A stretch of 64,000 nt of DNA from Impatiens glandulifera (GCF_907164915.1 NC_061867.1:52331852-52395851); one strand, 5' to 3'; shown: positions 50,296 through 62,464, counted from the first letter of the stretch. Notes: generated from the letters alone by a model not told the origin. Made by a program: numbers and translations.

Positions 50296-50820
50296 CATTC
50301 ATAAAAGGTGTTTAAAGCAATTCATATTTAGAAAAAGAAAAAAATTTAAAGTTTTGACTTCCATATTAATCACTTAAGCTTATTTAATGTGTTATTTTTA
50401 TTAAATACTCCTTCTTTAAATGATCAAATTCATTAACAAAAATATTTTGATACTATTTTCTTATATATTTTTTAAATTTAAAAAACTAATATGTATAATA
50501 CTTTAACTTAATACCATCTAAATAAGAATTAAATATGTTTATATTTTTTAATATAGGAAAACAACCCAATCTCGAACTTTTAATATATTGATTAAATACC
50601 GCCTTTTACCACTAGAGTTATTATAATAATTTTTTTATAATATTAAAAAAAACATATATTAAAGATATTTTTAATTGAGGAATGATAGAGGCAACGAAAA
50701 CAAGATTACGAATCTTACGTGACCTGCCACATGCGCAAGAGAGAAATTTTTTTTTGGTAGTATAAATACAATCTTAAACCCACCATCGAGATATGATGAA
50801 GTTAGTCTCAAGTGGGAGAT
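50296..50820. other. Spacer and relic of retroelement 3' end
   Basis: AT-rich to about 50680. The last 50-60 bp (ending GTCTCAAGTGGGAGAT) look like the 3' internal end of a copia element with its polypurine tract, directly before the LTR. Confidence 0.55.
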
Positions 50821-51177
50821 TGTTGAGTTATGAAGCCTACACTTATAATAAACTCTACATTGTTAATTAGAGTTTATTGATTTTTCTTTTTGGTTTTGGG
50901 CTTGACCCTGTCCAAAGTTATTTATGTTTATTACCTGAATGTTTACCTTATAAATATGTGATTATTAAGGTTTACATTGGGAAGACAGAATTCTAGAGAG
51001 ATAAAATTTGAGGCTCTTCTTCTTCAAAGTGAAATTTGGTGGTGGCTGAAGTGGACGTAGCTCAATTTGAGTGAACCACTATAAATCTGTGTTTTCTTGT
51101 GTTCTTCTTTTTTGCATTTTTACAGATTGTTTTAAGCTGGTCGAATTTAGGAGATACAAATCCTAACCGATGTAACA
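50821..51177 (+). repeat. 3' LTR of a truncated copia-type element
   Basis: TGTTGAGTTATGAAGCC to CCTAACCGATGTAACA, 357 bp with TG...CA ends and preceded by a polypurine tract (AAGTGGGAGAT). It contains a TATA-like CCTTATAAATATGTG. The same family appears at 44570-44929, 54607-54985 and 61435-61655. It ends about 230 bp beyond the 3' end of CAD copy 2. Confidence 0.85.
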
Positions 51178-51405
51178 ATCTCGCTGATCAATACTTTTTT
51201 TTTTTAATATTGATTTGCTCTTAACTTGTTTTTCAATTATAACCAAAATATCAAAATACGACTTTATTTAATTTTTAAATACAAAAACATTACAATTTAT
51301 AATTAATAATTGCAAACTCAAATAACTTACATTTTTATCCAACAAGATTTATTTTTTCAAAACAACATAATAAAAATTTCAAATAACCCAACATGAAACA
51401 ATATC

Positions 51406-53570
51406 TTACTTGAGAGAATTCTCAATATCAATCACAAACCGGTATTTGACATCCTTATTTATCATTCTTTCCAATGCTTCATTTGAATATTGAATAGGAA
51501 CAATTTCAATTTCTGGGTAAATTTCGTTAGCAGCACAAAAATCCAACATTTCTTGCGTTTCTTTCGTTCCTCCAACCACACTTCCCGTTACGGTTTTCAT
51601 TCCTGTAACCGATATTTAATTTTAATTCAAACCAACCAACAAAAATACTAAATAATTTAAATAAAAAACATACCCCCACTTAGAATTCCTGGATTAAATT
51701 TCACTTCACTAGGAAATCCAACAAGAACAAGAACACCAGATATCTTCAACATTAAAAGGTATTGATCGAACGATATATCACCCGAAGATGTATTTATAAG
51801 AAAATCGAGCGATTTCATAGTTGCCTGTCACATAATTTAATTCACATGTCACATAATTAGTTAACCCATGTATTTTTGTGTGTTTTTTTTATGAAACTTA
51901 CATTCATTTGTTGTTGATCCGAAGAAACGACGAATTGATCTGCCCCAAGTAGATTCAAGGCTTCGTCTTTCTTGGAAAGACTTGTGCTAAAAACGGTCAC
52001 ATTAAGACCAAACGCCTTTCCAAATTTTACCGCCATGTGCCCCAATCCTCCAAGCCCGATCACTCCGAGGGATTTTCCAGGTTGATTCATTTTATGTCGA
52101 ATCATTGGAGAATAAACCGTTATTCCAGCACAAAGCAAAGGAGCAGCTAGATGCGATGGATAATTCTCGGGTATTTTGAAGCAATATCTGTTACCACGAG
52201 AAAATGTCAATAAATTTATGAATATGTATTTAACTTATAAATTTTGATCAATATAATTATATAACCTTTCATGAACAACAATGTAACTAGAATATCCTCC
52301 CTTGGTAATGGTTCCATCTTTATCAATCCCATCAAATGTAAAGATTGCACCTTTCGAGCAATAAACTTCTAAATTATCGTTGCAATATTCGCAATCTCTA
52401 CACGAATCGATGTATGTTCCAACCGCTACACGATCACCAACTTTGAAACGCTCCACACTCGAACCAACCTCCCTTACAATCCCCGCAATCTCATGTCTTT
52501 CCAAAATGAACAAATTAGAGTTATCAAAGTTGAACAAATTATTTGGATATATTAACTTCTTTAGTAATAGGAATTTAGTGTTTAGTAGTATAGATCAATG
52601 AAAAATAATTATTTTAAAAAGATATTCAAATGTTTGTACGAGATTACCCTGGCACAACAGGATAATTTGTGTTCCCGATTTTGTTCCTTGTCCAAGCTAC
52701 ATCGGCATAACATACACCACAATGAGTAATATCGAGCGAAACATCATCATTGTTTAAGCTCCTGCATTGAACACACGACACAAAATATACAAGATAAACC
52801 GATGTAAAAGCTCTATATGAATTTTTCGGTGAGAAACCTTCTTCAATCATGTATACCATACTTCAACGTATTCATTCCATTTATTTAAGATATATATTTG
52901 GTTTTAGCGTTTATTTTAATAAAGTAAAATAGATTTTTGTTTTCTTTAAAGAAACAAATATTTCAATTTTGTATCTATAATAATATAATTACTTGAAAAT
53001 TAGGGTCGGACAATACTAGCTCCCTAAATTAAAAACAAAAACGGTTAGTTTTACTTAAAAAAAAATAAAATTACAATGAAAATAAAACCTTAAAAAAATT
53101 GATAGTTCCACCTACCTAATCTTTGGACAAGCCAATTGGATAGTTCAAGCAAGAAACCAATATTTCAATTGACTTAAAAAATTACCCATATTCTTGCTAA
53201 CATATCAAGTTTCCCTTAACAAATCATATCGAATTAAAATTGATTTTTCCCCTAATTCGAATATTGATTTAGAAGAGATAATATTTTAAAAATTACTTTA
53301 ATTATATATATATTAACAAATTTAATATCGTTCTTAGGTTTAAAATACAAATTCGTTGTTCAACTTCATCTTAACTTCAAGTATTTCCAAACAATATGCT
53401 CAAACACAGACAGCGATCGAGAAAACAGATCGAAATAAAGAAAACAGATCGAAATAAAGCAAAAGAATCGGGAAGAACCTGCGGCTGAATTTGAAAGGAG
53501 AGAGATGACCAGAAGAATCTCTAGCTGCCCATCCGAGACAATTCTCATTTGAACTATTATTATCACTCAT
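51406..53570 (-). CDS. CAD1: Cinnamyl alcohol dehydrogenase-like (copy 2)
   Basis: Exons, in order of translation: 53479-53570, 52648-52761, 52266-52496, 51902-52187, 51674-51824 and 51406-51602 (1071 nt, 356 aa). Internal exon lengths (114, 231, 286, 151, 197) are the same as in copy 1, so the two are tandem duplicates. Same NADPH-dependent alcohol dehydrogenase features: [25 protein letters not shown] with a further Cys, [18 protein letters not shown], and STS followed by SKK. Differences include an added Asn near the start ([11 protein letters not shown]) and an AAG acceptor for exon 3 in place of CAG. Intron 1 (52762-53478) is much longer than in copy 1. A 5' UTR intron (from 53782 down) is shared with copy 1. 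No lesion seen. Confidence 0.93.
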
Positions 53571-53841
53571 ATTTATCTGTGCTCTGTTTCTGTTAAAACA
53601 AAAACGAAGATCGTGTTTGATTCTATTAAAAACATCTTAAGTTAAAACGGAAAACAAGTGCCGAACAATCATGTTAACTTATAACAGAAAATAAACTCGT
53701 GTTTAAATGAATATCACACCCAAATTGAAAGAAAAAATAAACAAGATTGCCTATGTTCTTTAGCTAAAGTTATGGAATTTACCTTGAGAAAAAATCCAAC
53801 AGTCAGAGAAGCTGATGATATACGATTTGATGAAAAATCTG

Positions 53842-53852
53842 CTATTTATAAA
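53842..53852 (-). promoter_or_regulatory. TATA box of CAD copy 2
   Basis: TTTATAAATAG on the minus strand, about 60 bp upstream of the 5' UTR donor (GTAAATTCC at 53782). Confidence 0.55.
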
Positions 53853-53859
53853 TAAAAAT

Positions 53860-54110
53860 AGTAACAAGATATTTTTATAGGACAGAAAATGCCAAACTTT
53901 GTCATTAATAATTCAATATATTGACTTAACTGTCCCATTCTCCTCATTATTATCAATTTATTTAAATGTGATTTTTCTTTATAAATAAATTTATTTTTCT
54001 TTATTCCATAATTTATACTAAATTAACATTTAAAACAAGTATTTTTAAATTCTTATTGTAACAAAAATTAACTTGAAACTGAATTACTTCGGATGATAAT
54101 GTACAAACTA
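53860..54110. other. Spacer upstream of CAD copy 2
   Basis: AT-rich, no distinct feature seen. It should contain upstream promoter sequence of CAD copy 2. Confidence 0.45.
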
Positions 54111-54606
54111 CACATTCAAATTTATGACTCACTCTACCGTATACTGCGAAGACACATATTTATAATGGTTCACTCAAACACTTAATCTTTTGATTTGTTT
54201 CATTTTCAACCAAAGTCTTTTTCTTTTTGAAAATAACAAATATTTTAGACTTGTGCTTTATAAAGTAACTCATACTTTTCTTGTCCATTTATCTATAAAC
54301 GTCACGTAATGGTGTGATTCGCCAATAGAAGAAATATGCGCAGGTCCCCAAACATATGTGTGTACCAACTCTAGCCTTTTTTCTTGAGTTCCTTCCCAAT
54401 TTTTAAGAAACTCACACGCTTCCATTCTCTAAGAATGCAGTTTTTACATAACTAATGTTCAACAAACTTCAGTTTTGGAATCTGACTATTCTTTAAAATA
54501 ATTTCCATCCATTTTTCGCTCAAATGGCCTAACCCGCAATGCCATAAAACACTGTTCTTTGAGTCATCAACAATATCAGCAATTGTGTCTCTATATATTG
54601 AAGTCG
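54111..54606 (-). pseudogene. Copia integrase fragment (TNT1-94/Tork-like)
   Basis: Minus strand. 54606-54452 reads TTSIYRDTIADIV, then VLWHCGLGHLSEKWMEIILKN, the GAG-pre-integrase zinc-finger segment (W-H-x-x-LGHLSE-K). Below it, in other frames, come VHTYVWGP and YVTFID, the start of the integrase core. A partial LTR end (GACACATATTTATAATGGTTC) lies near 54152. Frames are broken, so it is a relic. Confidence 0.7.
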
Positions 54607-54985
54607 TGTATAACGAGTTAGGATTTGGATCCCTCAAATCTGACCTACTAGAAACGATGTGTAGAAATGCAAGAAAAAATAAGAACATAAGAAGACACAT
54701 ATTTATAGTGGTTCACTCAAATGAGCTACGTCTACTTCAGCCATCACCAGATTTCACTATGAAGAAAAAGAATGAATACAAAGTTTTTGTCTCACACTTT
54801 ATCTCTCTAAAATTATGTCTTACTTGTGCAAACTCTTAATAATAACATATTTATTGGGTAAATATTTAGGTAATAAAACCTAAATAACTCTTGGTTAGGC
54901 CCAAGCCCAAACCCAAATACAAATCCAATAAACTTTAATTAATATTTGTAGAGTTTATTATAAGTGTAGACTCCATAAGTCAACA
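54607..54985 (-). repeat. Copia-type LTR, minus orientation
   Basis: Minus strand TGTTGACTTATGGAGTC to CCTAACTCGTTATACA, about 379 bp, same family as 50821-51177. It abuts pre-integrase coding sequence with no PBS, gag or protease between, so the element is internally deleted. Confidence 0.75.
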
Positions 54986-54999
54986 TAATGTTCTAGTTT

Positions 55000-56635
55000 T
55001 GTGACCTCGAATAACAACTATTGCTCCTTTAGTCACCTTCAACGCATCGTTTCGTCTATAACTAAAATGTGGCCCTTGTACTCTTAGAGAAAATAAGAGG
55101 TGAATATCCACAGTTTCCTTGAGAGGTCATGGGTTCGAGTCTATCAGGCGACAAGTTTTGCGACTGGTTAAATGATTAGAGACACAATTGCTGATATTGT
55201 TTATGAATCAAATAACAATGAGTTATGCATTGTAGGTTAGGCCATATGAGCGAAAAATGGATGAAAATTCTTTTAAAAAATGGATAGATTTCAGAACTAA
55301 AGTCTGTTGAACATTAGTTATGTAAAAATTACATTCTTAGAAAATAAAAATGTGTGAGTTTCTTAAAAAATGGGAAAGAGCTCAAGAAAAAAAGTTTGTA
55401 TACACTGATGTTTGGAGACCTGCACCTGTTTTTTCTATTGGCGAATCACACTAATAAGTGACGTTTATAGATGATTAGAAAAAAGTATGAGTTAATTTAT
55501 GAAGCACAAATATGAAGTATTTGTTATTTTCAAGAAGCGAAATACTTTGGTTGAAAATGAAACAAATTAGAACTATTTTGAGTTTGACTGTGAAAGAAAA
55601 ATTTCATCTTCAACAAATGGATGTCAAAACTTCTTTTCTTCGCGGTGATTTGGATGAAGAGATTTACATGCGAAAACCATAAGACTTTGAAATCAAAGGA
55701 AAAGATGAGCTTATGTGTAAACTTTAGAAGAACCTGTATGGTTTGAAATAGGCTCCAAGGTAATGGTACAAAAAGTTTGATAGGTTCATAAAAAGTAACA
55801 ATTTTGAGGAGTGAAGTTGATCATTGTTGGTATATCAAGAGGTTTGATAAATCGTACATTATTCTGCTCCTCTATGTTGATGACATGTTGATTACTGGAA
55901 CAAACTTGTACGAGATTAATCAACTAAAAAAAGAGTTGTTTGAGAAGTTTACAATGAAAGATTTGGGTCCTACAAAATAAATTTTTGGGATGAGAATCTT
56001 CAGAGATAAAGATGTTTTTAAATTTTCACAAGAAGAATATGTGAAGAAAGTTCTCAACAAGTTTAACTTGTACGATGCAAAATTAGTTACTACCCCCTTA
56101 GCTAGTCATTTTAGACTATCTAAAGATCAATCGTCTTCAATAGAGGATGCGAACAATTACATAGACACCGTTCCGTAAACCTATGTCATTGGTTGTATTA
56201 TGTATGCGATAGTTTGCACACGACCAGCCATAACATATGTAGTGGGAGTTGTTAACAAATTAATGAGAAATCTGGGTAGACAACATTGGGAAGAAGTAAA
56301 GTTGATACTACGATACTTAAAGAGGAAGTATGGGTCTCACTTTGTGTTTTCAAAAGTCTAATATGGATTTGGAAGGATATGTTAATACTGATAATGGTGG
56401 TGATATTGATAGTACGAAGAGTACAACATGTTACATTTATACTCTAAGAGGTACTACAATCAATTGAGTTTCAAAATTGTAGAAGATTTTTCTCTTTTTA
56501 GTCGCGAGGTAGAGTATGTTGTTGTGACTAGGTCTAAGCTTGGCTCGAACTTAGTTTGACTAAGCTCGGGTCGAGTTCGAGTAGCTCAATTATAAATTGA
56601 GCTCGAGCATTATATTTGTTGTTTGAGGAGCTCAT

Positions 56636-56667
<32 letters not shown>

Positions 56668-57518
56668 ATACGCCAAACCCATCTGTCTCCTTCCTCCATC
56701 TTTTAGATTCTTTCTCCATCAAATAGACTTTGAAGTATTTATTTTTTGGATTATACTATTAACGGAGCAGCTTGTTTATTGCCTTCACTATTTTATATTT
56801 TGAATCCCGTAAAATTTGAAGATCACAAGATCACTATGTGGCTAGTGCATCGTATTTCCAAACTTTTAATATTTGTGATGAATATCTTCTAAATATTCAA
56901 TTTCGTTTGTAATTTCTAAATGAGATGTTTGTAATTGAATGATCATCTTTAAATTTTATGATGATATTTATATTTTTTATTAATTAATAATGTTGTGATT
57001 ATATATGTGTAGTTTGTGAAATATATATTATATTTTAAATATTATTTAGTGATAAATATAATTTTAATTAATAAAATTTAATTTTCGAGTTTTCGAGTAG
57101 CTCGAATTATAATCGAGCCGAGTTCGAGTATAAATTTTGGTACTCGATCGAGTTCGAGTATTTACAATGCAATTTGAGTACTCGACTCGACTCAACTCGT
57201 TTACACCCCTAGATGTGATAGAGGATGCTAAGGAGATGATGTGGTTACAACCATATTTGCAAGAATTGGGTCAAGACTACGAGAAAAGTGTGTTGCGATA
57301 GCCAAAGTGCTATTCATTTGGCAAAGAATCCGGTTGATCATGGTAGGACGAAACATATACATGTTTGTTATCATTTCATCCGACTAGCTATAGAAGATGG
57401 AGTGTTAGTTCTTGACAAGATTCTCGGGAGTGAGAATCTAGCTGATATGTTGACAAAAGCTGCGACAAATGAAAAACTGAAGTTGTGTGCAAAATCAGTT
57501 AGGGTGTGTTTGATGAGG
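55000..57518 (+). pseudogene. Copia pol relic (TNT1-94/Tork-like), interrupted by a hAT-like insert
   Basis: Plus-strand pieces in order: pre-integrase (about 55175-55260), integrase DVW.PAP (55420), reverse transcriptase (FHLQQMDVKTSFLRGDLDEE at about 55600; YGLK at 55740; a degenerate YVDDM at 55875; the open stretch 55990-56178 with KVLNKFNLYDAK and LASHFRLSKDQSS), then RNase H to about 56528. The same RNase H resumes after the insert (KEMMWLQ; CDSQSAIHLAKNPVDHGRTK; ENLADMLTKAATNEKL to about 57510). Many stops and frameshifts. A box-B-like GTCATGGGTTCGAGTC at 55127-55142 may be a small SINE trace. Confidence 0.8.
56529..57211. mobile_element. hAT-like insert in the copia RNase H
   Basis: Splits the RNase H codons cleanly. 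The right end GTTTACACCCCTA and the left TAGGTCTAAGCTTGGC are diverged inverted ends. Flanks GTTGTGAC and GATGTGAT are a plausible 8-bp target duplication with two changes. Sub-terminal CTCGA/TCGAG repeats and a TA-rich centre match the non-autonomous CGAGCTCG group. No coding region. Confidence 0.65.
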
Positions 57519-57762
57519 GGGAATTGGAATTGGAATTGGAATTGACATTGAAATTTTAATTCCAATTCCATGAGAATTGACATTGAATTACAATTCAATT
57601 CCTATGTTTGGAAAATTAGAGAATTGTAATTTAATTCCAATTCCTATGTTTGGGAAAATGATAGAATTGTAATTCAATTCTAATTCATATGTTTGTAAAA
57701 TAAAATATCGGTTCAAAATATTAACTTTTTAATTATGTTTTTACGTTTTTGGCACGTTTAAC

Positions 57763-58473
57763 CATAGTTTTAAAATACGCGGTCGAACCGGCGGTTCAAC
57801 CGGTCCGACCGCTAACCGGTTAGATGAACGATCCGGTTTTTAACTACAATACCGTTACCTTACGAACCGGTCAAAATCCGGTCAGACCGGACGGTTCGAC
57901 TGAAAATCCAAACCGGAATTTTCCGGTTCGAAAGGTTATCTTCTACCTGCGATGCGGTTCTCTTTCTTCACTCTATGATTGTGGGTGCTCCAGTCCGTTC
58001 CAAACAAACAGGGCACCATCCTCCCAAGACTACGATCGTACCAGTTCTGGTCCGATTGGTTCCAAACCTGGCGGCAAGTGAGAACTCCGATCAAATATTA
58101 AAAATGGATTCGGCCGGTCTGTGACAGTTCCAAGCAAAGATAACTAGTGAGAGAGAAAAATGAAAGATGTATAAAAACATACAAAATTATAAATATTAAT
58201 AATAAATAAATTTAAAGTAAAAATATATTAAATTATGTTGTCAGTTGTCCTTTCTCTTTCCCTAGTTGTCAATCAATCTATAATTAATGCATAACATTTT
58301 TTTTCCTTTTTCATCCTTATCATATTTCTTTTTTCACATAATTAGACCATTAATGTCTTAATATAATAAAAAAATAGAAAACGTTCCGACCACCGGTCGG
58401 ACCGGTAAAACCGCTCAAACCGGTATTCGTTTAAGAATCCGAAACATAAACCGGAACGGTTTTCAAAAGCTTG
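57763..58473. mobile_element. hAT-type MITE inside the foldback arm
   Basis: 711 bp with a perfect 8-bp target duplication, CGTTTAAC (57755-57762, 58474-58481), itself part of the arm repeat. Ends CATAGTTTTAAAATACGCGG and AACGGTTTTCAAAAGCTTG are imperfect inverted repeats. Sub-terminal text is dense in ACCGGT/CCGG motifs. Same end type as 25639-26713. Confidence 0.88.
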
Positions 58474-59748
58474 CGTTTAACATGTTTTTCACACGATAAA
58501 CATGTTTTTTTTTTACAGTTTTCATACGTTTTAACACATTTTTCACGTTTTCACACGTTTTCACACGTTTTAACACGATTTCACACATTTTTACAAGTTT
58601 AACACGTTTTTCACATGTTTTCACACGTTTTCACGTTTTTCACACGTTTTAACAAGTTTAACACGTTTTTCACGTTTTTCACACATCTTAACAAGTTTAA
58701 CACGTTTTTCACGTTTTTGGCACGTTTTTAACATGTTTAATACGTTTTTTACAAGTTTAATATGTTTTTCACGTTTTTCACACGTTTAACACGTTTTTGG
58801 CATATCTAAGACGTTTTACATATTTTTGACACGTTTAACACGTTTTCACGTTTTGGCACATTTAACACGCTTTTTACACGTTTAACACGTTTTCACACGT
58901 TTTTCACACATACAACATGTTTTTCACGTTTTTGGCACGCTCAACACATTTTTGACATGTCTAACACGTTTTTCACAAGTTTTACATTTTTTCACAAGTT
59001 CTTCACGTTTTTCACATGTTTTCACACGTTTTTCACGTTTTTCACACGTTTTAACAAGTTTAACACGTTTTTCACGTTTTCACAAGTTTTTCACGTTTTC
59101 ACACGTTTTTCACACATCTTAACAAGTTTAACACGATTTTCATGTTTTTGGCACGTTTTTAACATGTTTAATACGTTTTTAACAAGTTTAACATGTTTTT
59201 CACGTTTTCACATGTTTTTCACACATTTAACATGTTTTCACGTTTTTGGCACGTTAAACAAAATTTTGGCATGTCTAACACGTTTTTCACAAGTTTTACA
59301 TATTTTCACAAGTTTTTCACGTTTTTCACATGTTTTTCATGTTTTTCACATGTTTTAACAAGTTTAACACGTTTTTCACGTTTACACAAGTTTTTCACGT
59401 TTTTCACACATTTTTCACACATCTTAACAAGTTTAACACGTTTTTCATATTTTTGGTACGTTTTTAACATGTTTAATACGTTTTTCACAGGTTTAACATG
59501 TTTTTCACACGTTTAACACGTTTTTGGCATATCTAACACGTTTTACATATTTTTGATACGTTTAACACGTTTTTTCACGTTTTGGCACATTTAACACGTT
59601 TTCACACGTTTAACACGTTTTCAAACGTTTTTCATACATGTAACATGTTTGTCACGTTTTGGCACGTTAAACACATTCTTGGCATGTCTAACACGTTTTT
59701 CACAAGTTTTTAATACATTGAACATGTTTTTCACATGTTTTGATAGGT
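58474..59748 (+). repeat. Left arm minisatellite array
   Basis: About 1.27 kb of variable units of roughly 8-14 bp such as ACACGTTTTT, TCACACGTTT, AACAAGTTT and TTGGCACGTTT. Higher-order blocks recur: ACAAGTTTAACACG with TTTTTCACG, and GGCACGTTTTTAACATGTTT near 58718 and 59149. A further piece of the arm lies before the MITE at about 57736-57762. Confidence 0.95.
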
Positions 59749-61418
59749 TTAAAACGTGTTAAACATGTCAAAAATATTAAAACGTGTTAAACGTATAAAA
59801 AATGTGTTAAACGTGCTAAATAAGTGAAAAACTTGTTAAAATTGCCAAAACATGAAAACCGTGTTAAAAACGTGTTAAAAATGTGTCAAACTTTTCAAAA
59901 ACGTAAAAAACATGTGAAACGTGTCAATAACGTATTGAACGTGTTTAATGTGTTAAAAACGTTTTAAACATGTTAAAAACATTTTAAACGTGTTAGAAAC
60001 ATGAAAATGTATCAAAAACGTGTTAAACGTTCCATAAATGTGAAAAACTTGTTAAACGTGCCAAAACGTGAAAAATGTGTTAAACGTGTCAAAAATGAGG
60101 TAAATGTGTCAAAAACGTAAAAAAAAATGTGTTAAAGGTGTCAAAAACGTAAAAACGTGTCAAAAACGTTAAAAAACGTGTTAAATGGTCAAAAACGTGA
60201 AAACATGTTAAACGTGTCAAAATGAGGTAAATGTGTCAAAATGTGTTAAACATGTCAAGGACGTGAAAAACGTGTTAAATGTGTCAAAAATGTGTTAAAC
60301 GTGCCAAAAACGTGTTAAACGTGTCAAAAATGTGTTAAACGTGTTAAAACGTGAAAATCATGTTAAACGTGTGAAAAACGTGTTAAACGTGTCAAGGACG
60401 TGTTAAACATGTCAAGGATGTGAAAAACGTGTTAAATGTGTCAAAAACGTGTTAAACATGTCAAGGACGTGGAAAACGTGTTAAATGTATCAAAACGTGT
60501 TAAATGTATCAAAACGTGTTAAACGTGCCAAAAACGTGTTAAATGTGTAAAAAACGTGTTAAACGTATTAAAAACGTGTCAAAACGTGTTAAACGTATTA
60601 AAAAATGAAAAATATGTTAAACGTGTCAAAAACGTGTTAAACGTGTCAAAAACGTGTTAAACGTGTCAAGGACGTGTTAAACGTGTCAAGGACGTGAAAA
60701 ACAAGTTAAACGTGTCAAAAAGGTGTTAAACGTGTCAAAGATGTGAAAAACGTGTTAAATGTGTCAAAACGTGTTAAACATGTCAAAAACGTGTTAAACG
60801 TGCCAAAAACGTGTTAAACGTGTTAAAAACGTGAAAATCATGATAAACTTATTAAAAACGTGTTAAACGTGTCAAGGACGTGTTAAACGTGTAAAAGACG
60901 TGAAAACGTTAAATGTGTCAAAAACGTGTTAAGCGTGTTAAGGACGTGAAAAACGTGTTAAACGTGCCAAAAACGTATTAAACGTGTCAAAAACGTGTTA
61001 AACATGTTAAAAACGTGAAAATCATGTTAAACGTGTTAAACCTGTTAAATGTGTCAAGGACGTGTTAAACGTGTCAAAGACGTGAAAAACGTGTTAAATG
61101 TGTCAAAAACGTTTTAAACGTGTCAAGAACGTGAAAAACGTGTTAAGTGTGTCAAAACGTGTTAAACGTATCAAAACCGTGTTAAACGTGCCAAAAACGT
61201 GTTAAACGTGTTAAACGTGTTAAAAACGTGAAAATCATGTTAAACGTGTCAAAAACGTGTTAAACATGTAAATGACGTAAAAACGTGTTAAATGTGTCAA
61301 AACGTGTTAAACGTGCTAAAATATGAAAATATGTTAAACGTGTTAAAAACGTGTTAAACGTGTATAATGTGTGAAAAATGTGTTAAAAATGTCAAAAACA
61401 TGAAAAACGTGTTAATTT
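59749..61418 (-). repeat. Right arm minisatellite array (complementary to the left arm)
   Basis: About 1.67 kb of AAACGTGTTAAACGTGTC, AAAAACGTG and AAGGACGTG units, the reverse complement type of the left arm. Blocks such as GTCAAGGACGTG recur many times only in this arm, so the arms have evolved separately since inversion or were expanded independently. Confidence 0.95.
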
Positions 61419-61434
61419 GGAATTACAATTCCGA

Positions 61435-61655
61435 CCTAAATAGGGTAAGACATAATTCTAAATAGATAATATTTGAGGTAAAAAACTCTGAATTTTTCTT
61501 CTTCATAGTGAAATCTAGTGATGACTGAAGTGGACGTAGCTCATTTAAGCGAACTACTATAAATTTTTGTCTTCTTATATTATTCATTTTCTTGCGTTTT
61601 TACCAATTGTTTTAAACATGTCAAATTTGAGGGATTCAAATCCTAACAATGGAAC
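61435..61655 (+). repeat. Truncated copia-type LTR
   Basis: GGTAAGACATAATTCTAAAT to CCTAACAATGGAACA; the 3' two-thirds of the LTR family seen at 44570 and 50821. Its first part is replaced by the foldback. Confidence 0.75.
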
Positions 61656-61671
61656 AAATTGGAACCAGACA

Positions 61672-62187
61672 TGAATTTGTGATTCTAATTTTTTTCTTAT
61701 TTTTGATGAGTGTAGGTTCCAAACATATTTATCATGAGTCCTAATATATTTATTTTAAAATATGAATTAATAAATAATAATATATATAGTTATGTTCTAA
61801 ATTTCTAATATTAACCTAAAATTATTGAATTGATTTATGATCATTGCAATGAACTTCATTGACCTAGGAGGACTTTTGTGGATCCTCACAATTGTGGAGT
61901 TATCTTCAACGACCAACAATTTAGGTTGTTGAAAAAATAGGCTATTAATACAAATGATATTAATAACAGGCTCCAACATAGTCAAGCATACCACCTTAAT
62001 TTATTAAAAGGTCAAATTCTCAAAAATACTATTTTACAAGACCCTTTTCAAACATTTGCTAAACAACCATTGAGTGCACATTTGAAACTCTTAGAGCACT
62101 AACTAAATAACCTAAACACATTGTTAAGTTTCGGGTATGTTTGTAATTATTCGTGTTTTTATATTATTGTTATTGGTAGACTCAAAC
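61672..62187 (+). repeat. Direct repeat copy 1 (about 515 bp)
   Basis: GAATTTGTGATTCTA... through TGTGGATCCTCACAATTG, TAGTCAAGCATACCACCTTA and TTGTTAAGTTTCGG to TTTTTATATTATTGTTATTG. Copy 2 is at 63486-63995 and a third, shorter piece at 44945-45130. No coding potential is recognised. Confidence 0.85.
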
Positions 62188-62464
62188 GACTCTCATAATA
62201 TTGTACGGAATTTTTTAAAATTAATATTTAAAAAAAAAATAATTCTTAAAGGTCGTAATCTCCTTCAAAAATATTTATTGCAATGGTTCTTTTTCGAGAT
62301 TTTTCATAAATTTTATCATTAGTTGATCTGAAAATTTTGTCGATGAAGTTTTCTTTTATGTCTTTTGTCCCAAACATGATTAAAACCAATTCTGATATAT
62401 TTATTTGATAACTTTTATGAACTTTTTTAGATTAAGTATATTAAAAAACATAATTTTTGTGTAC
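62188..62464. other. Spacer between the direct repeat and the MITE
   Basis: AT-rich, no gene. The open frame at 62137-62322 shows no motif. Confidence 0.5.

Larger units (their letters stand above)
57519..61431. mobile_element. Giant foldback element made of ACGT-core minisatellite arms
   Basis: The outer flanks carry GGAATTGG repeats on the left (57521-57545, with complementary AATTCCAATTCC just inside) and GGAATTACAATTCC on the right (about 61418-61431). Between them, two long arrays of short repeats lie in opposite orientation: TCACACGTTT/AACACGTTTTT text on the left and AAACGTGT(T/C)AAAAACGTG text on the right, meeting at about 59748. A hAT-type MITE interrupts the left arm. No transposase or true gene: the Phe/Thr-rich open frames at 58957-59516 are read through repeats. 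Copia LTR sequence resumes right after it, so it probably inserted into or near the 3' LTR of the relic on its left. Confidence 0.75.

Noticed and set aside
55080..55170. tRNA gene suggested by GGGTTCGAGTC
   Set aside because: No cloverleaf stems or box A at the right distance; at most a SINE trace.
57824..58081. 85-codon open frame with RTGQNPVRPDGSTENP
   Set aside because: Lies wholly in the hAT-type MITE and reflects its ACCGG-rich ends.
58957..59516. Phe/Thr/Ser-rich open frames of over 100 codons (and the Lys/Val-rich opposite frame)
   Set aside because: They are produced by reading through the CACGTTTTT repeats; composition mirrors the repeat and no start context or domain is visible.
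58474..61418. CRISPR-like array
   Set aside because: Units are variable in length and sequence, there are no unique spacers of constant size, and the DNA is plant nuclear.
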